Source: JBBQZP01 sp038207585
GTDB lineage: Bacteria; Pseudomonadota; Alphaproteobacteria; Rhodobacterales; Rhodobacteraceae
Direction: 5' to 3'
NCBI GenBank assembly: GCA_038207585.1
Contig: JBBQZP010000038.1
Coordinates: forward strand, 1-32,757
Length of the DNA stretch: 32,757 nucleotides
In this document: piece after piece, positions 14,346 to 22,583 of the stretch
How positions within the stretch are numbered: the stretch's first letter is position 1
Layout of the letters: each line of letters starts with the position of its first letter
Position numbers and translations under genes: made by a program
Notes under the pieces: model-generated
Told to the model about the DNA's origin: nothing
The model's input: only the letters and a program-made list of their open reading frames with translations
Database searches by the model: none

Positions 14346-15230
14346 TTAGCGACCCTGTTCCGCCAGCACGCCCAGCAGATAGCGGCCATAATCGTTCTTG
14401 GCATAAATCTGGGCCCGCGCTGCAAGATGCGCCGCGTCGACCCAGCCCTGACGAAACGCAATCTCATCGGGGCAACCGACCTGAAGGCCCTGCCGTGCCT
14501 GCAAAGTGCGCACGAAATTTCCCGCATCCAGCAGGCTTGCATGCGTGCCGGTATCGAGCCAGGCAAAGCCGCGCCCCATCTTTTCAACGCGCAGGCTGCC
14601 ATCGGCGCGGTAGGATTCCAGAAGATCGGTGATCTCCAGCTCGCCGCGCGCCGATGGGATAATGCCTGCCGCCCGGTCGGGGGCCGTTGCATCAAGGTAG
14701 TAAAGCCCGGTCACCGCAAAGTTTGACGGCGGCTTCTCGGGCTTTTCGATGATCGCCCGCACACGGCCATCACCATCGAAATCAACCACGCCGTAGCGTT
14801 CGGGGTCGGCCACATGATAGCCGAAGACCGTGCCGCCCGACGTGCGCAATTCCGCCGCCGCCAGCATTTCCGGCAGGCCGTGGCCGAAAAAGATGTTGTC
14901 ACCCAAGACCATGGCTGAAGGCGCGCCGGCCAGAAAATCGCGTGCAAGGATATAGGCCTGCGCCAGACCGTCGGGTGACGGCTGCACGATATAGGTAAGC
15001 TGCACGCCCCATTGCGACCCGTCGCCCAGCAGCCGGGCGAACTGCGCCTGATCCTCGGGCGTGGTGATCACCGCGATGTCACGGATGCCGCCCAGCATCA
15101 GAACCGACAGCGGGTAATAGATCATCGGCTTGTCATAGATCGGCAAAAGCTGTTTCGACACACCCATTGTGATTGGCCAAAGCCGGGTGCCGGACCCGCC
15201 CGCCAGAATGATGCCCTTGCGTTTCGTCAT
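14346..15230 (-). CDS. rfbA: Glucose-1-phosphate thymidylyltransferase (RmlA)
   Basis: RmlA joins glucose-1-phosphate and dTTP to make dTDP-glucose, the first step to dTDP-L-rhamnose. The 294-residue protein begins with the nucleotidyltransferase signature ILAGGSGTRLWP (8-19) and continues with SKQLLPIYDKPMIYYPL, VLGDNIFFG and EKPEKPPSNFAVTGLYY, all typical of RmlA. The start is the ATG at 15230 in a 4-base overlap with rfbD, not the longer open frame to 15314. It is the last gene of the rfbC-rfbB-rfbD-rfbA operon. Confidence 0.97.
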   Translation of the reverse strand: MTKRKGIILAGGSGTRLWPITMGVSKQLLPIYDKPMIYYPLSVLMLGGIRDIAVITTPEDQAQFARLLGDGSQWGVQLTYIVQPSPDGLAQAYILARDFLAGAPSAMVLGDNIFFGHGLPEMLAAAELRTSGGTVFGYHVADPERYGVVDFDGDGRVRAIIEKPEKPPSNFAVTGLYYLDATAPDRAAGIIPSARGELEITDLLESYRADGSLRVEKMGRGFAWLDTGTHASLLDAGNFVRTLQARQGLQVGCPDEIAFRQGWVDAAHLAARAQIYAKNDYGRYLLGVLAEQGR

Positions 15231-16081
15231 GCGCGCAACTCCCCTATCACATCGCCCAAGGCGGCCCGCCAATCGGGGCGATCCACCCCGAACGCCTGTT
15301 GAAACCCGCTGCAATCGAGCCTTGAATTCGTCGGTCGGCGGGCGGGCGTCGGATAGGCAGAAGACGGGATATCGACAATCCGGCCCGCAAGCCCTGCCTG
15401 ATCCATAACGGCCCGCGCGAAATTCGCCCAGCTTACGTCGGGCGCGCCGGAAAAGTGATGCAGGCCGCCCTTTTGCCCCGCCGCCATCGCCGCCGCTGCG
15501 GCGTAAAGCGCATCGGCAATGGCCGCTGCCGGGGTCGGCCCGCCGATCTGATCGGCAACAACGTTCAGCGCCTCATTTTCCGCTCCCAGCCGCAGCATGG
15601 TTTCCACAAAATTCGCACCATGTGCCGAGAACACCCACGAGGTCCGCAGGATCAGCGCATTGCCGCCCGCCGCCTGCACGCCCGCCTCACCCGCCAGCTT
15701 GCTGCGCCCATACGCGCCCAAAGGCCCGGTCGGATGATCCGGTTGAAACGGTGCCTCCCCCGCGCCGTCAAACACATAATCGGTGGAGATATGCAGGAAT
15801 GGCACCCCCTTCGCCGCCGCCGCCCGCGCCATCGCAGTGGGGGCAGCAGCATTGATCACGGTGGCCTGCGCCTCGTCGCCCTCGGCCTTGTCGACCGCCG
15901 TATAAGCCGCCGCGTTGATCACCGCATCCATATCGGCCGCCGCAATCAGAGCGGCACAGGCCGCCGGGTCGGCCAGATCAGCCTCAGCCCGTGAAAGGCA
16001 CCGCAGTTGCACACCCATCGGCACCCGCCGCGCCAGTTCGCGTGCGACCTGGCCCGTCTGGCCGAACACCAGCACCTTCAT
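15227..16081 (-). CDS. rfbD: dTDP-4-dehydrorhamnose reductase (RmlD)
   Basis: RmlD performs the last step, reducing dTDP-4-dehydro-L-rhamnose to dTDP-L-rhamnose with NAD(P)H. The 284-residue extended-SDR protein has the cofactor motif GQTGQVA (7-13), ISTDYVFDG (98-106), and the catalytic Tyr124 and Lys128 in YGRSK. The start at 16081 (MKVLVFG) overlaps rfbB by 4 bases, and the stop overlaps rfbA by 4 bases. Confidence 0.96.
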   Translation of the reverse strand: MKVLVFGQTGQVARELARRVPMGVQLRCLSRAEADLADPAACAALIAAADMDAVINAAAYTAVDKAEGDEAQATVINAAAPTAMARAAAAKGVPFLHISTDYVFDGAGEAPFQPDHPTGPLGAYGRSKLAGEAGVQAAGGNALILRTSWVFSAHGANFVETMLRLGAENEALNVVADQIGGPTPAAAIADALYAAAAAMAAGQKGGLHHFSGAPDVSWANFARAVMDQAGLAGRIVDIPSSAYPTPARRPTNSRLDCSGFQQAFGVDRPDWRAALGDVIGELRA

Positions 16082-17118
16082 GCGCGGATTCCCAAGCGAT
16101 GGCCGACACCGTGGCGCGCCTGCAAGGGCCGCCACCACGCTTCATTCGCGAGATACCAGTCCACAGTATGGCGCAGACCTTCTTCCAGCGTCACTGAGGG
16201 TCGCCAGCCCAATTCGGCGCGAATCCGGGTCGGATCAATGGCATAGCGGGCATCATGGCCGGGGCGGTCGGTTACAAAAGTGATCAGGCGGTCATGCGGG
16301 GCGGCGTCAGGCCGCGCGCGGTCCAGAAGCGTGCAAATCATCTGCACCAGATCAATATTGCGCACTTCATTCTCGCCACCGATGTTGTAGCTGCGGCCCA
16401 CCGCGCCACGTTCCAGCACGGTTAGAAGGGCATCGGCGTGATCCTCGACATAAAGCCAGTCACGCACGTTTTCCCCGGCACCATATACCGGGATCGGCTT
16501 GCCCGCCAAAGCGTTCAGGATCACCACGGGGATCAGCTTTTCGGGGAAATGATACGGCCCGTAGTTGTTGGAGCAATTCGTCAGCACTACCGGCAGACCA
16601 TAGGTTTCATACCACGCCCGCACCAGATGATCACTGGCCGCCTTTGACGCCGCATAGGGGCTGTTGGGCGCGTAGGGCGTCGTTTCGGTGAACTGGCCAG
16701 TGGGGCCAAGCGAACCGAACACCTCATCCGTCGAGATATGGTGAAACCGGAACGCGGCGGGCTTCCCCTGTTCTGTCCAATAAGTCCGCGCGGCCTCCAG
16801 CAGGTTGAACGTGCCGGTGATGTTGGTCTGCACAAAATCACCCGGCCCGTCGATGCTGCGATCCACATGGCTTTCGGCGGCAAGGTGCATCACAGCATCA
16901 GGCGCATGTTCTGCAAAGACGGCATCCAGCGCGGAACGGTCGCGCAGATCGGCCTTGGCAAAGGTGTAAAGATTGCTGGTGGCAACACTTTCCACATTCG
17001 CCAAACAGGCGGCATAGGTCAGCACATCAAGGTTGATCACCTCATGCCCGCGGGTGACGGCCAGCCGCACGACCGCCGAGCCGATGAAGCCCGCACCGCC
17101 TGTGACCAGCAGTTTCAT
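16078..17118 (-). CDS. rfbB: dTDP-glucose 4,6-dehydratase (RmlB)
   Basis: RmlB converts dTDP-glucose to dTDP-4-dehydro-6-deoxyglucose with bound NAD+. The 346-residue protein has the Rossmann motif TGGAGFIG (6-13), the dehydratase residues Thr130-Asp131-Glu132 in ISTDEVFG, and the catalytic Tyr155 and Lys159 (YAASK). The start at 17118 (MKLLVTGG) overlaps the rfbC stop by 4 bases. All residues needed for activity appear intact. Confidence 0.97.
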   Translation of the reverse strand: MKLLVTGGAGFIGSAVVRLAVTRGHEVINLDVLTYAACLANVESVATSNLYTFAKADLRDRSALDAVFAEHAPDAVMHLAAESHVDRSIDGPGDFVQTNITGTFNLLEAARTYWTEQGKPAAFRFHHISTDEVFGSLGPTGQFTETTPYAPNSPYAASKAASDHLVRAWYETYGLPVVLTNCSNNYGPYHFPEKLIPVVILNALAGKPIPVYGAGENVRDWLYVEDHADALLTVLERGAVGRSYNIGGENEVRNIDLVQMICTLLDRARPDAAPHDRLITFVTDRPGHDARYAIDPTRIRAELGWRPSVTLEEGLRHTVDWYLANEAWWRPLQARHGVGHRLGIRA

Positions 17119-17681
17119 GGGCGCGGCTCCCACTGAAACGGCAGGTCGGCGTCGCGCAGCAACGGCGCCGCCCGATCCTTGGCAGACAGGATCGGCGGGC
17201 CGTCCAGCCCCCAGTCGATGCCGATGGCGGGGTCATCCCAACGCACCGCGCCGTCACTTTCGGGCGCGTAGATGTCGGAGCATTTGTATTGCACTTCGGT
17301 ATCGGGAAGGCGCGTGACAAAGCCGTGCAGAAAGCCCGCTGGCACCAGCAGTTGCCGTCCGTTCTGCGGCGATAGCTCCACCCCCACCCAAGCCCCGAAC
17401 TGCGGCGAGCCGCGCCGGGCGTCCACCGCCACATCGAAAATCGCCCCCCGCGTGCAACGCACCAGCTTGTTCTGCGCATGCGGCGGGCGCTGGTAATGCA
17501 GGCCCCGCAGGGTGCCAACAGCCGCCGACATAGAGTGGTTGTCTTGCACGAATGGAATGCTCACCCCCTGCGCCGCCAGCGTCGCCGCATTCCACGTCTC
17601 GGAAAACCAGCCCCGGTCGTCACCGAACCGTTTCGGCGTGATGATCAGCACATCGGCAAGCGTGGTCGGTTCAATCTGCAT
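17115..17681 (-). CDS. rfbC: dTDP-4-dehydrorhamnose 3,5-epimerase (RmlC)
   Basis: RmlC epimerises C3 and C5 of the dTDP-4-dehydro sugar before reduction by RmlD. The 188-residue cupin-fold protein has the family landmarks RFGDDRGWFSETWN (18-31), LRGLHYQ with catalytic His62, and a basic residue at Lys72. The start at 17681 (MQIEP) matches the usual N-terminus; the frame stays open to 17717 with a non-conserved extension. It is the first gene of the operon. The 123 bases before it (17682-17804) must hold the promoter, though none is obvious. Confidence 0.95.
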   Translation of the reverse strand: MQIEPTTLADVLIITPKRFGDDRGWFSETWNAATLAAQGVSIPFVQDNHSMSAAVGTLRGLHYQRPPHAQNKLVRCTRGAIFDVAVDARRGSPQFGAWVGVELSPQNGRQLLVPAGFLHGFVTRLPDTEVQYKCSDIYAPESDGAVRWDDPAIGIDWGLDGPPILSAKDRAAPLLRDADLPFQWEPRP

Positions 17682-17804
17682 GGGTCGGGGCGTCCGGTAC
17701 GAAGTGCCTGTCGCCATTCAGTAAAGCAGAAGTGTCGTTACGCCCAGATGAAGTTTCGGCTTCGAGTCACCATCGCTTGCCAACAGCGCATCGCCAGCCC
17801 GAAC

Positions 17805-18542
17805 CTACTTCCCTGCAAAGAGCCGGTAATACGCCCAGTCCGGCAGCAGTTGTGCGGCGCGGAACACCAGCGCAAACCAACCCGGAAAGCTGCGGCTGAA
17901 ATGGTCGCCTTGCATCAGAAGCATCATGTGCTGGGCGGCTTCCTCGGGCTCCATCAGGGCGGGCATATTGAAGTCGTTCTTGTTGGTCAGGCGGGTGCGG
18001 ATAAAGCCCGGATTGCCAAGCTGCACGTCGATGCCACTGCCGCGCAGATCGCAATACATACTTTCCGCCAGCCCCATGACCCCGGCCTTTGACGCCGCAT
18101 AGCCGATTGCCCCCGGCAGGCCCCGAAAGCCCGACAGCGAGCCGGTGATCACGATATGCCCGCTCCCCCGCGCGACCATGGCGGGCACCACGGCCCCCAT
18201 CACCCGCGCGCAGCCGGTCAGGTTGATGTCGCACATCGCCTCGACATCCTCGGCATTCCAAGCCTGCGCCGTGGTCGGCCAATAGACCCCGGCAAGGAAC
18301 ACTACCCCGTCCACTTCTCCGATCTGATCCGCCGCCGCCTGAACCGAGGCGCGATCGGCCACATCGACAACCACTGCCTCGCCCTTGCCGGGCAGGCTGG
18401 CGACCGCCTTCGCCAAAGTCTCCTCCGACCGCGCCGACAGGATACAATAGGCCCCGCGCGTGCTTAGCTTTTGTGCCAGTGCCAGACCCAGCCCTTCGCT
18501 TGCCCCGACCAACCAATAGCGCTTTCCGGTAAAATCCCTCAT
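17805..18542 (-). CDS. Short-chain dehydrogenase of the sigma-E/ChrR operon (RSP_1087-like)
   Basis: A 245-residue classical SDR with cofactor motif GASEGLG (13-19) and catalytic residues Ser135 or Ser137 (ITGSLSG), Tyr148 and Lys152 (YAASK). The substrate is unknown. It is the last of five overlapping genes whose order matches the R. sphaeroides operon RSP_1091 to RSP_1087. The likely context is modification or repair of membrane lipids after singlet oxygen. It overlaps the DUF3833 gene by 4 bases. Confidence 0.88.
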   Translation of the reverse strand: MRDFTGKRYWLVGASEGLGLALAQKLSTRGAYCILSARSEETLAKAVASLPGKGEAVVVDVADRASVQAAADQIGEVDGVVFLAGVYWPTTAQAWNAEDVEAMCDINLTGCARVMGAVVPAMVARGSGHIVITGSLSGFRGLPGAIGYAASKAGVMGLAESMYCDLRGSGIDVQLGNPGFIRTRLTNKNDFNMPALMEPEEAAQHMMLLMQGDHFSRSFPGWFALVFRAAQLLPDWAYYRLFAGK

Positions 18543-19099
18543 GCGGGAACCGGGCGCATGGTGGCGACCAGTTCGGCCACCTTGATGCCGAATTTGCGGA
18601 ATTGGCTGCGGTTCATGATCGTTCCATTCTCCATCAGATACATCCAGTCGGTCACATCCAGCACATGCCCACCCGCTTCGGCGTCAAGCGTGATGCGATA
18701 GTTCAACTCGACCGCTGGCCCCTCGGTCCGGCCAAAGCCTTCGCCCGGAACGTCAGGTGCCGTGGCGCGGATTGTGCCATCATTGCCCAGCATCAGCGTC
18801 CAACACCGATCTTGCGTGCGGCCACTATCATAACGAAAATGCTCGCGCAGGGTTCCCGTGTTTCCATCCCATGTCCCCTCCATATCCGCCACAAAGCGCG
18901 ACGCGACGCGGCCTGTAGGGCCGTAAATCACGCCTTCGCAAAGGATCGGCCCGTTCAGGTGGCGGCGGATGTCGAACTTGGGCCCCTGCCCTTTGAAGTC
19001 TTTCGGACGTTGTGCGCGAAAGCTCATCGTCAGGTCGTGGATGACCAGCCCGGCAATGGTCAGGGCGACACCCAGCAGCAGGAAAACAAGATCGGACAT
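18539..19099 (-). CDS. DUF3833 family protein (RSP_1088-like)
   Basis: A 186-residue protein with an N-terminal hydrophobic segment (about 4-24, FLLLGVALTIAGLVIHDL) that is a signal anchor or uncleaved signal, followed by a lipocalin-like beta-rich domain containing GPTGRVASRFVADMEGTWDG and ending LVATMRPVPA. This matches the DUF3833 family. It is probably periplasmic and may bind a lipid or fatty acid, though this is inference from fold type and context. It overlaps the SDR downstream by 4 bases and directly abuts the MFS stop codon upstream. By position it is the fourth gene of the sigma-E target operon. Confidence 0.85.
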   Translation of the reverse strand: MSDLVFLLLGVALTIAGLVIHDLTMSFRAQRPKDFKGQGPKFDIRRHLNGPILCEGVIYGPTGRVASRFVADMEGTWDGNTGTLREHFRYDSGRTQDRCWTLMLGNDGTIRATAPDVPGEGFGRTEGPAVELNYRITLDAEAGGHVLDVTDWMYLMENGTIMNRSQFRKFGIKVAELVATMRPVPA

Positions 19100-20323
19100 T
19101 CAAACCTCCGGAACGGGAGTGGCGGCCAGAAGGCCGATGGCAAGGACTTTCAGCGCGCAGGGAAGCGCCGCGTAAAGCAGGCTTAAAAGATGCAGCGCGG
19201 GTTCGGTGTTCGCGGCACCCGGCACAAAGCCGCGCCATTCCAGCGCGGGCAGCAGAGTGCCCGCCGCCAAAGCGAGCGAGAACTTCGAGACGAACGACCA
19301 CAACCCGAAGGCCGTTGCAGGCCCGGCCTCGGGTGCGGCGGTGGCCAGATGGCGCGCGAAAATTGCAGGCAAAAGCGTCATATCGGCGCCTAAAGCGGCC
19401 CCCGATGCCGCCGAGATTACCGCAAAGGCCACGACATCCCCCGCGCCAAGCGTTACCGCAAACGCAAAGCTGATGATCGACAGCACCATTGCCGCCAGAA
19501 GCACCCGCTTGGCCCCGTGCTGCGCCGCCAGCCGCGCCCAAAGCGGGGTCGATACCGCCGCCGCAAGAAAGAACAAAAGCAACAGCGGCCCGGCCGCATC
19601 CGGGGCCTGCAACCGGCTTTCGACAAAGAACAGGAACAGGGTCGACGTCACAGCCACCGGCGCGCCGTTCACCAGCGCCAGAAACAGCAGGCGGCGCGTG
19701 GTGGTATTGCGCAGCACGACCCCGAAATTCGTCTGCGGCGCATGCGCCCCAACCCATTCGCGCCGCATCGCATAGGTGGCGACCAGCGCCACGACGCAGA
19801 ACCCAATGGCAAAGGCTGCAAAGGGTTGCCCCGTTACCAAAGCCAGGACGACGGGGGCCACAGCGGCCAGCGAAATGCCCGCCAGCGCGCCGCCTTCGCG
19901 CCAGCCTGCAAGACGGATATGACCGCCCGCACCAAGGGTCGCAGCTTTGGCCACGCCTTCGGCATAAAACGCGATGGTCAGAAAGGAAAACGCGGTGAAC
20001 AGGGCCGCCAGCGTGATGGCGAACCACCGGACCGGGGCAATCGGCGGGGCCACCGCAAACAGACCCAGCATCGCGAATGCCATCACCAAAGCCGCCACGG
20101 CGACCATCGGCCCACGATACCGCCGTCCGGCTTCAGCCAGCCAGCCAAGTGCCGGGTCCTGCACCACATCGACCAGACGCAGCAGGAAAAGAACCCCGCC
20201 CAAAGTGCCAAGGCCAAGGCCGTAGCTATCAACATAGAATTTCGGCGCATGAATGTAGATCGGCAATCCCGCCGCCGCGATCAGCGCCGCGAACAGCGAC
20301 CACGGGGCAAGCGATGCCCTCAC
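19100..20323 (-). CDS. MFS transporter, GPH (sugar:cation symporter) type (RSP_1089-like)
   Basis: A 407-residue, about 12-helix inner-membrane carrier. The N-terminal part (LPIYIHAPKFYVDSYGLGLGTLG, then DPALGWLAEAGRRYRG after helix 2) has the loop pattern of the glycoside-pentoside-hexuronide/MFS_2 group. Here the partners suggest lipid- or stress-related transport rather than sugar uptake, but no substrate can be named. It starts with GTG at 20323 in a GTGA overlap with the DUF1365 gene, and it abuts the DUF3833 start. Confidence 0.85.
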   Translation of the reverse strand: MRASLAPWSLFAALIAAAGLPIYIHAPKFYVDSYGLGLGTLGGVLFLLRLVDVVQDPALGWLAEAGRRYRGPMVAVAALVMAFAMLGLFAVAPPIAPVRWFAITLAALFTAFSFLTIAFYAEGVAKAATLGAGGHIRLAGWREGGALAGISLAAVAPVVLALVTGQPFAAFAIGFCVVALVATYAMRREWVGAHAPQTNFGVVLRNTTTRRLLFLALVNGAPVAVTSTLFLFFVESRLQAPDAAGPLLLLFFLAAAVSTPLWARLAAQHGAKRVLLAAMVLSIISFAFAVTLGAGDVVAFAVISAASGAALGADMTLLPAIFARHLATAAPEAGPATAFGLWSFVSKFSLALAAGTLLPALEWRGFVPGAANTEPALHLLSLLYAALPCALKVLAIGLLAATPVPEV

Positions 20324-21072
20324 CGTGTCACCTCATCCACCGGGGGCTGTGGGCGGGGGCGGTACTTCGCGCCCTTGATCGCCAGTTTCAGCGCCTGCCA
20401 GTGGATCAGCCCCAGCACCCGGCGTGATCCGAAGGGGCGGCGCAGGCAGGCGCGCAGGATTGCGGCATTGGTCAGCGGCTTGCGCGGCCCGGCCAGAGTG
20501 GCGATCAACCCACCGGAGGGGGTGGTATAGTCGATGCGGATCGAAATCCGGTCGGCGCGGATGTCGAACCGGAACGCATAGCCGCCCTCAACGGGCTGAA
20601 ACGGCGAGACGTGAAAGATTTTCACGGCCTTTAGCGTATCTTCCGCCCCGATCACGCCCAGATCATCGCGGTGACACAGATAGGAATGGCGGTCGCCGAA
20701 GGTATTGCTGACCTCGGCAATCACCACCCGCAGCGCGCCCGCCTCGTCATGGCACAGCCAGAATGACACCGGGTTGAACACATGCCCCAGAACCCGAGGC
20801 TGGGCCAGAAGCAGCACCTGCTCGGCCCCCGGCAGGCCGTGCTGCGCCAACACCTCGCGCACCCACGCGGCCCCGCGCCCCGCCTTTGGTGCGCCGCCGT
20901 GATCGCTATCCCACAGCGAGGTCAGATTGCCCCGGTTGTGCGAAAAAAGCGCCGGTCCCTGTGCTGCGTCCGGGTCCAGCAGCACATAATCGACGCCATA
21001 GGTAAAGCGGTTCGAAACCGCCCCCTTGCGCCCGTGAAAGGTGACGCCTGCGATATGTTCAACCGCGCTCAC
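20320..21072 (-). CDS. DUF1365 family protein (RSP_1090-like)
   Basis: A 250-residue DUF1365 protein, recognisable by HGRKGAVSNRFTYGVDY, the motif LGHVFNPVSFWLCHD, and EVSNTFGDRHSYL. The family regularly accompanies FAD amine-oxidase-like proteins and cyclopropane-synthase-like methylases. In R. sphaeroides the counterpart RSP_1090 is in the ChrR/sigma-E regulon and, from memory, is among the genes needed for normal ChrR turnover. I chose the GTG at 21072, which overlaps the upstream TGA as GTGA. The frame stays open to 21180 but reads arginine-rich, non-conserved text there. The biochemical activity is unknown. Confidence 0.88.
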   Translation of the reverse strand: MSAVEHIAGVTFHGRKGAVSNRFTYGVDYVLLDPDAAQGPALFSHNRGNLTSLWDSDHGGAPKAGRGAAWVREVLAQHGLPGAEQVLLLAQPRVLGHVFNPVSFWLCHDEAGALRVVIAEVSNTFGDRHSYLCHRDDLGVIGAEDTLKAVKIFHVSPFQPVEGGYAFRFDIRADRISIRIDYTTPSGGLIATLAGPRKPLTNAAILRACLRRPFGSRRVLGLIHWQALKLAIKGAKYRPRPQPPVDEVTR

Positions 21073-22364
21073 TCTGCCGCCAGAGTGGTCACACGGGCGC
21101 GCATGCCGTCCACCACATCGACGGCGCTGGCAAAGCCGTCTTCGTGAAAGCCGTTGCGCATCCACGCGCCGCAGAACCATGTGCCGCGATTGCCGTTCAT
21201 CGCACGGATTTCGGCGCGGGCACGTTCGGCGGGCAAGTCATAAACCGGGTGATCAAAGCTGACCACATCGTGGATCAGATCATCGCGAATTGGCTGGTTG
21301 GAATTCAGCGTCACGAACAGCGGGTCATCCTGCGGAATCGGTTGCAGCGAGTTCATCCAGTAGGTCAGATCAATCCGCTCGGGCCTTGGCCCCGCAGGCT
21401 CCACATAGACCCAGCTGGACCAGACCGATTTCCGCTTCGGCATGATAGAGGTATCGGCGTGCAAAACCGCCTGATTGGTCTGATAGCGCGCCGCCGAAAG
21501 GGCCGTGCGTTCGGCGGGCGACGCATCCGACAAAAGCCGCAGCGTCACGTCGGAATGGGTGGCAAAGATCACCTCGTCGAACAATTCCCATTCATCCCCA
21601 TGCACCCGGATACGGACGCCCTGCGGCACACGCTCCACCCCAGCTACGGCAGCGCCAAGGCGAAGGTCCACCGCCTCGGCCACTAAGGCCGCTTGCAGCC
21701 GGCGCACATATTCCACCGACCCGCCCTTGACGGTGTACCACTGATGCTGCCCGGTGATCCCCAAAAGCGCGTGATTGTCGAAGAACTTGATCAGCGCCTG
21801 TGCGGGGAAATCGAGGATTCCCTGCACCGGGGTCGACCAGATCGCCCCCGACAAGGGCAGGATATAGTAATCGCGAAACCATGGCCCGGTGCCAAGCTCG
21901 CGCAGGAATTCCCCGATGGTTAGGCCCGAGTTTTCCACCGCCGCCCGTGCGTGTTTGTTGAAATGCACCACATCGCGCAACATGCGCAGAAACTGGGGCC
22001 GCACCAGATTGCGCTTTTGCGCAAAAACCGCACCCAGACTGCGCAGCCCGTATTCAAACGCCCCACCGTTGATCGAAGCACCGAAGCTCATGTTGCTTTC
22101 CACAACCGGCACATCCAAACGGTCAAACAACCCCACCAGATTGGGATAATTCGATTTGTTATAGACGATGAACCCGGTATCGACCGGCTGATCGCCGCGC
22201 TTTCCGGCCATCACGGTGCGGGCATGGCCACCAAGCCGCGCCTCGGCCTCGAACAGGACCACGGCATGATCACGGGCCAGCAGATGGGCGGCGGCCATCC
22301 CCGAAATCCCCCCACCGATAACAGCAATACGGCTCGGCGCGGGGTCAGATGTCTCGAACGGCAT
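21069..22364 (-). CDS. FAD-dependent amine-oxidase-like oxidoreductase (RSP_1091-like)
   Basis: A 431-residue flavoprotein. The N-terminal dinucleotide fold has GGGISGMAAAHLL (17-29) and the acidic strand end LFEAEARLGGHART, which is the FAD/amine oxidase pattern. The C-terminal part has GTWFCGAWMRNGFHEDGFASA, a second FAD contact. The neighbourhood matches R. sphaeroides RSP_1091, where genes of this operon and a separate methylase were linked to furan fatty acid formation (UfaD desaturase and UfaO oxygenase). I am not certain which name belongs to which gene, so none is given. It is the first gene of the five-gene operon, 29 bases downstream of a sigma-E promoter. Confidence 0.9.
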   Translation of the reverse strand: MPFETSDPAPSRIAVIGGGISGMAAAHLLARDHAVVLFEAEARLGGHARTVMAGKRGDQPVDTGFIVYNKSNYPNLVGLFDRLDVPVVESNMSFGASINGGAFEYGLRSLGAVFAQKRNLVRPQFLRMLRDVVHFNKHARAAVENSGLTIGEFLRELGTGPWFRDYYILPLSGAIWSTPVQGILDFPAQALIKFFDNHALLGITGQHQWYTVKGGSVEYVRRLQAALVAEAVDLRLGAAVAGVERVPQGVRIRVHGDEWELFDEVIFATHSDVTLRLLSDASPAERTALSAARYQTNQAVLHADTSIMPKRKSVWSSWVYVEPAGPRPERIDLTYWMNSLQPIPQDDPLFVTLNSNQPIRDDLIHDVVSFDHPVYDLPAERARAEIRAMNGNRGTWFCGAWMRNGFHEDGFASAVDVVDGMRARVTTLAAE

Positions 22365-22392
22365 AAAGGCTTGGTCCTGTTCTGGTTTGTGA

Positions 22393-22422
22393 TAAATACG
22401 CTACCCAAGCCAAACCGGATCA
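22393..22422 (-). promoter_or_regulatory. Sigma-E (RpoE/ChrR) promoter of the FAD-oxidoreductase operon
   Basis: On the minus strand, -35 TGATCC (22422-22417), an 18-base spacer, then -10 TATTTA (22398-22393). The -35 equals the published R. sphaeroides sigma-E consensus TGATCC, and the spacing equals that of the divergent rpoE promoter. Transcription would start about 20-25 bases before the ATG at 22364. Confidence 0.7.
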
Positions 22423-22447
22423 GAAAGCGATTTTCCGCCGATTTGAG

Positions 22448-22477
22448 TGATCTGTTTGGCGCACACCCGCGTAATGA
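22448..22477 (+). promoter_or_regulatory. Sigma-E autoregulatory promoter of rpoE-chrR
   Basis: -35 TGATCT (22448-22453), an 18-base spacer, then -10 TAATGA (22472-22477), about 105 bases before the rpoE start. It differs by one base from TGATCC in the -35 and is back-to-back with the divergent promoter. This fits positive autoregulation as in R. sphaeroides. Confidence 0.7.
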
Positions 22478-22583
22478 GGGTATGATGCTTGATGGACAAC
22501 AAACCCAGACCGCTCGTGGATCGCACGCTGTGCAGGGCTTTGCCATGGCAGGTTTTCAGCGTCAAAGGAACGTGCCCAAAGTG

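Noticed and set aside
21951..22583. Long N-terminal extension of rpoE
   Set aside because: The extension runs antisense through the FAD oxidoreductase gene and through both sigma-E promoters. ECF factors of this group start about 10 residues before the conserved region.
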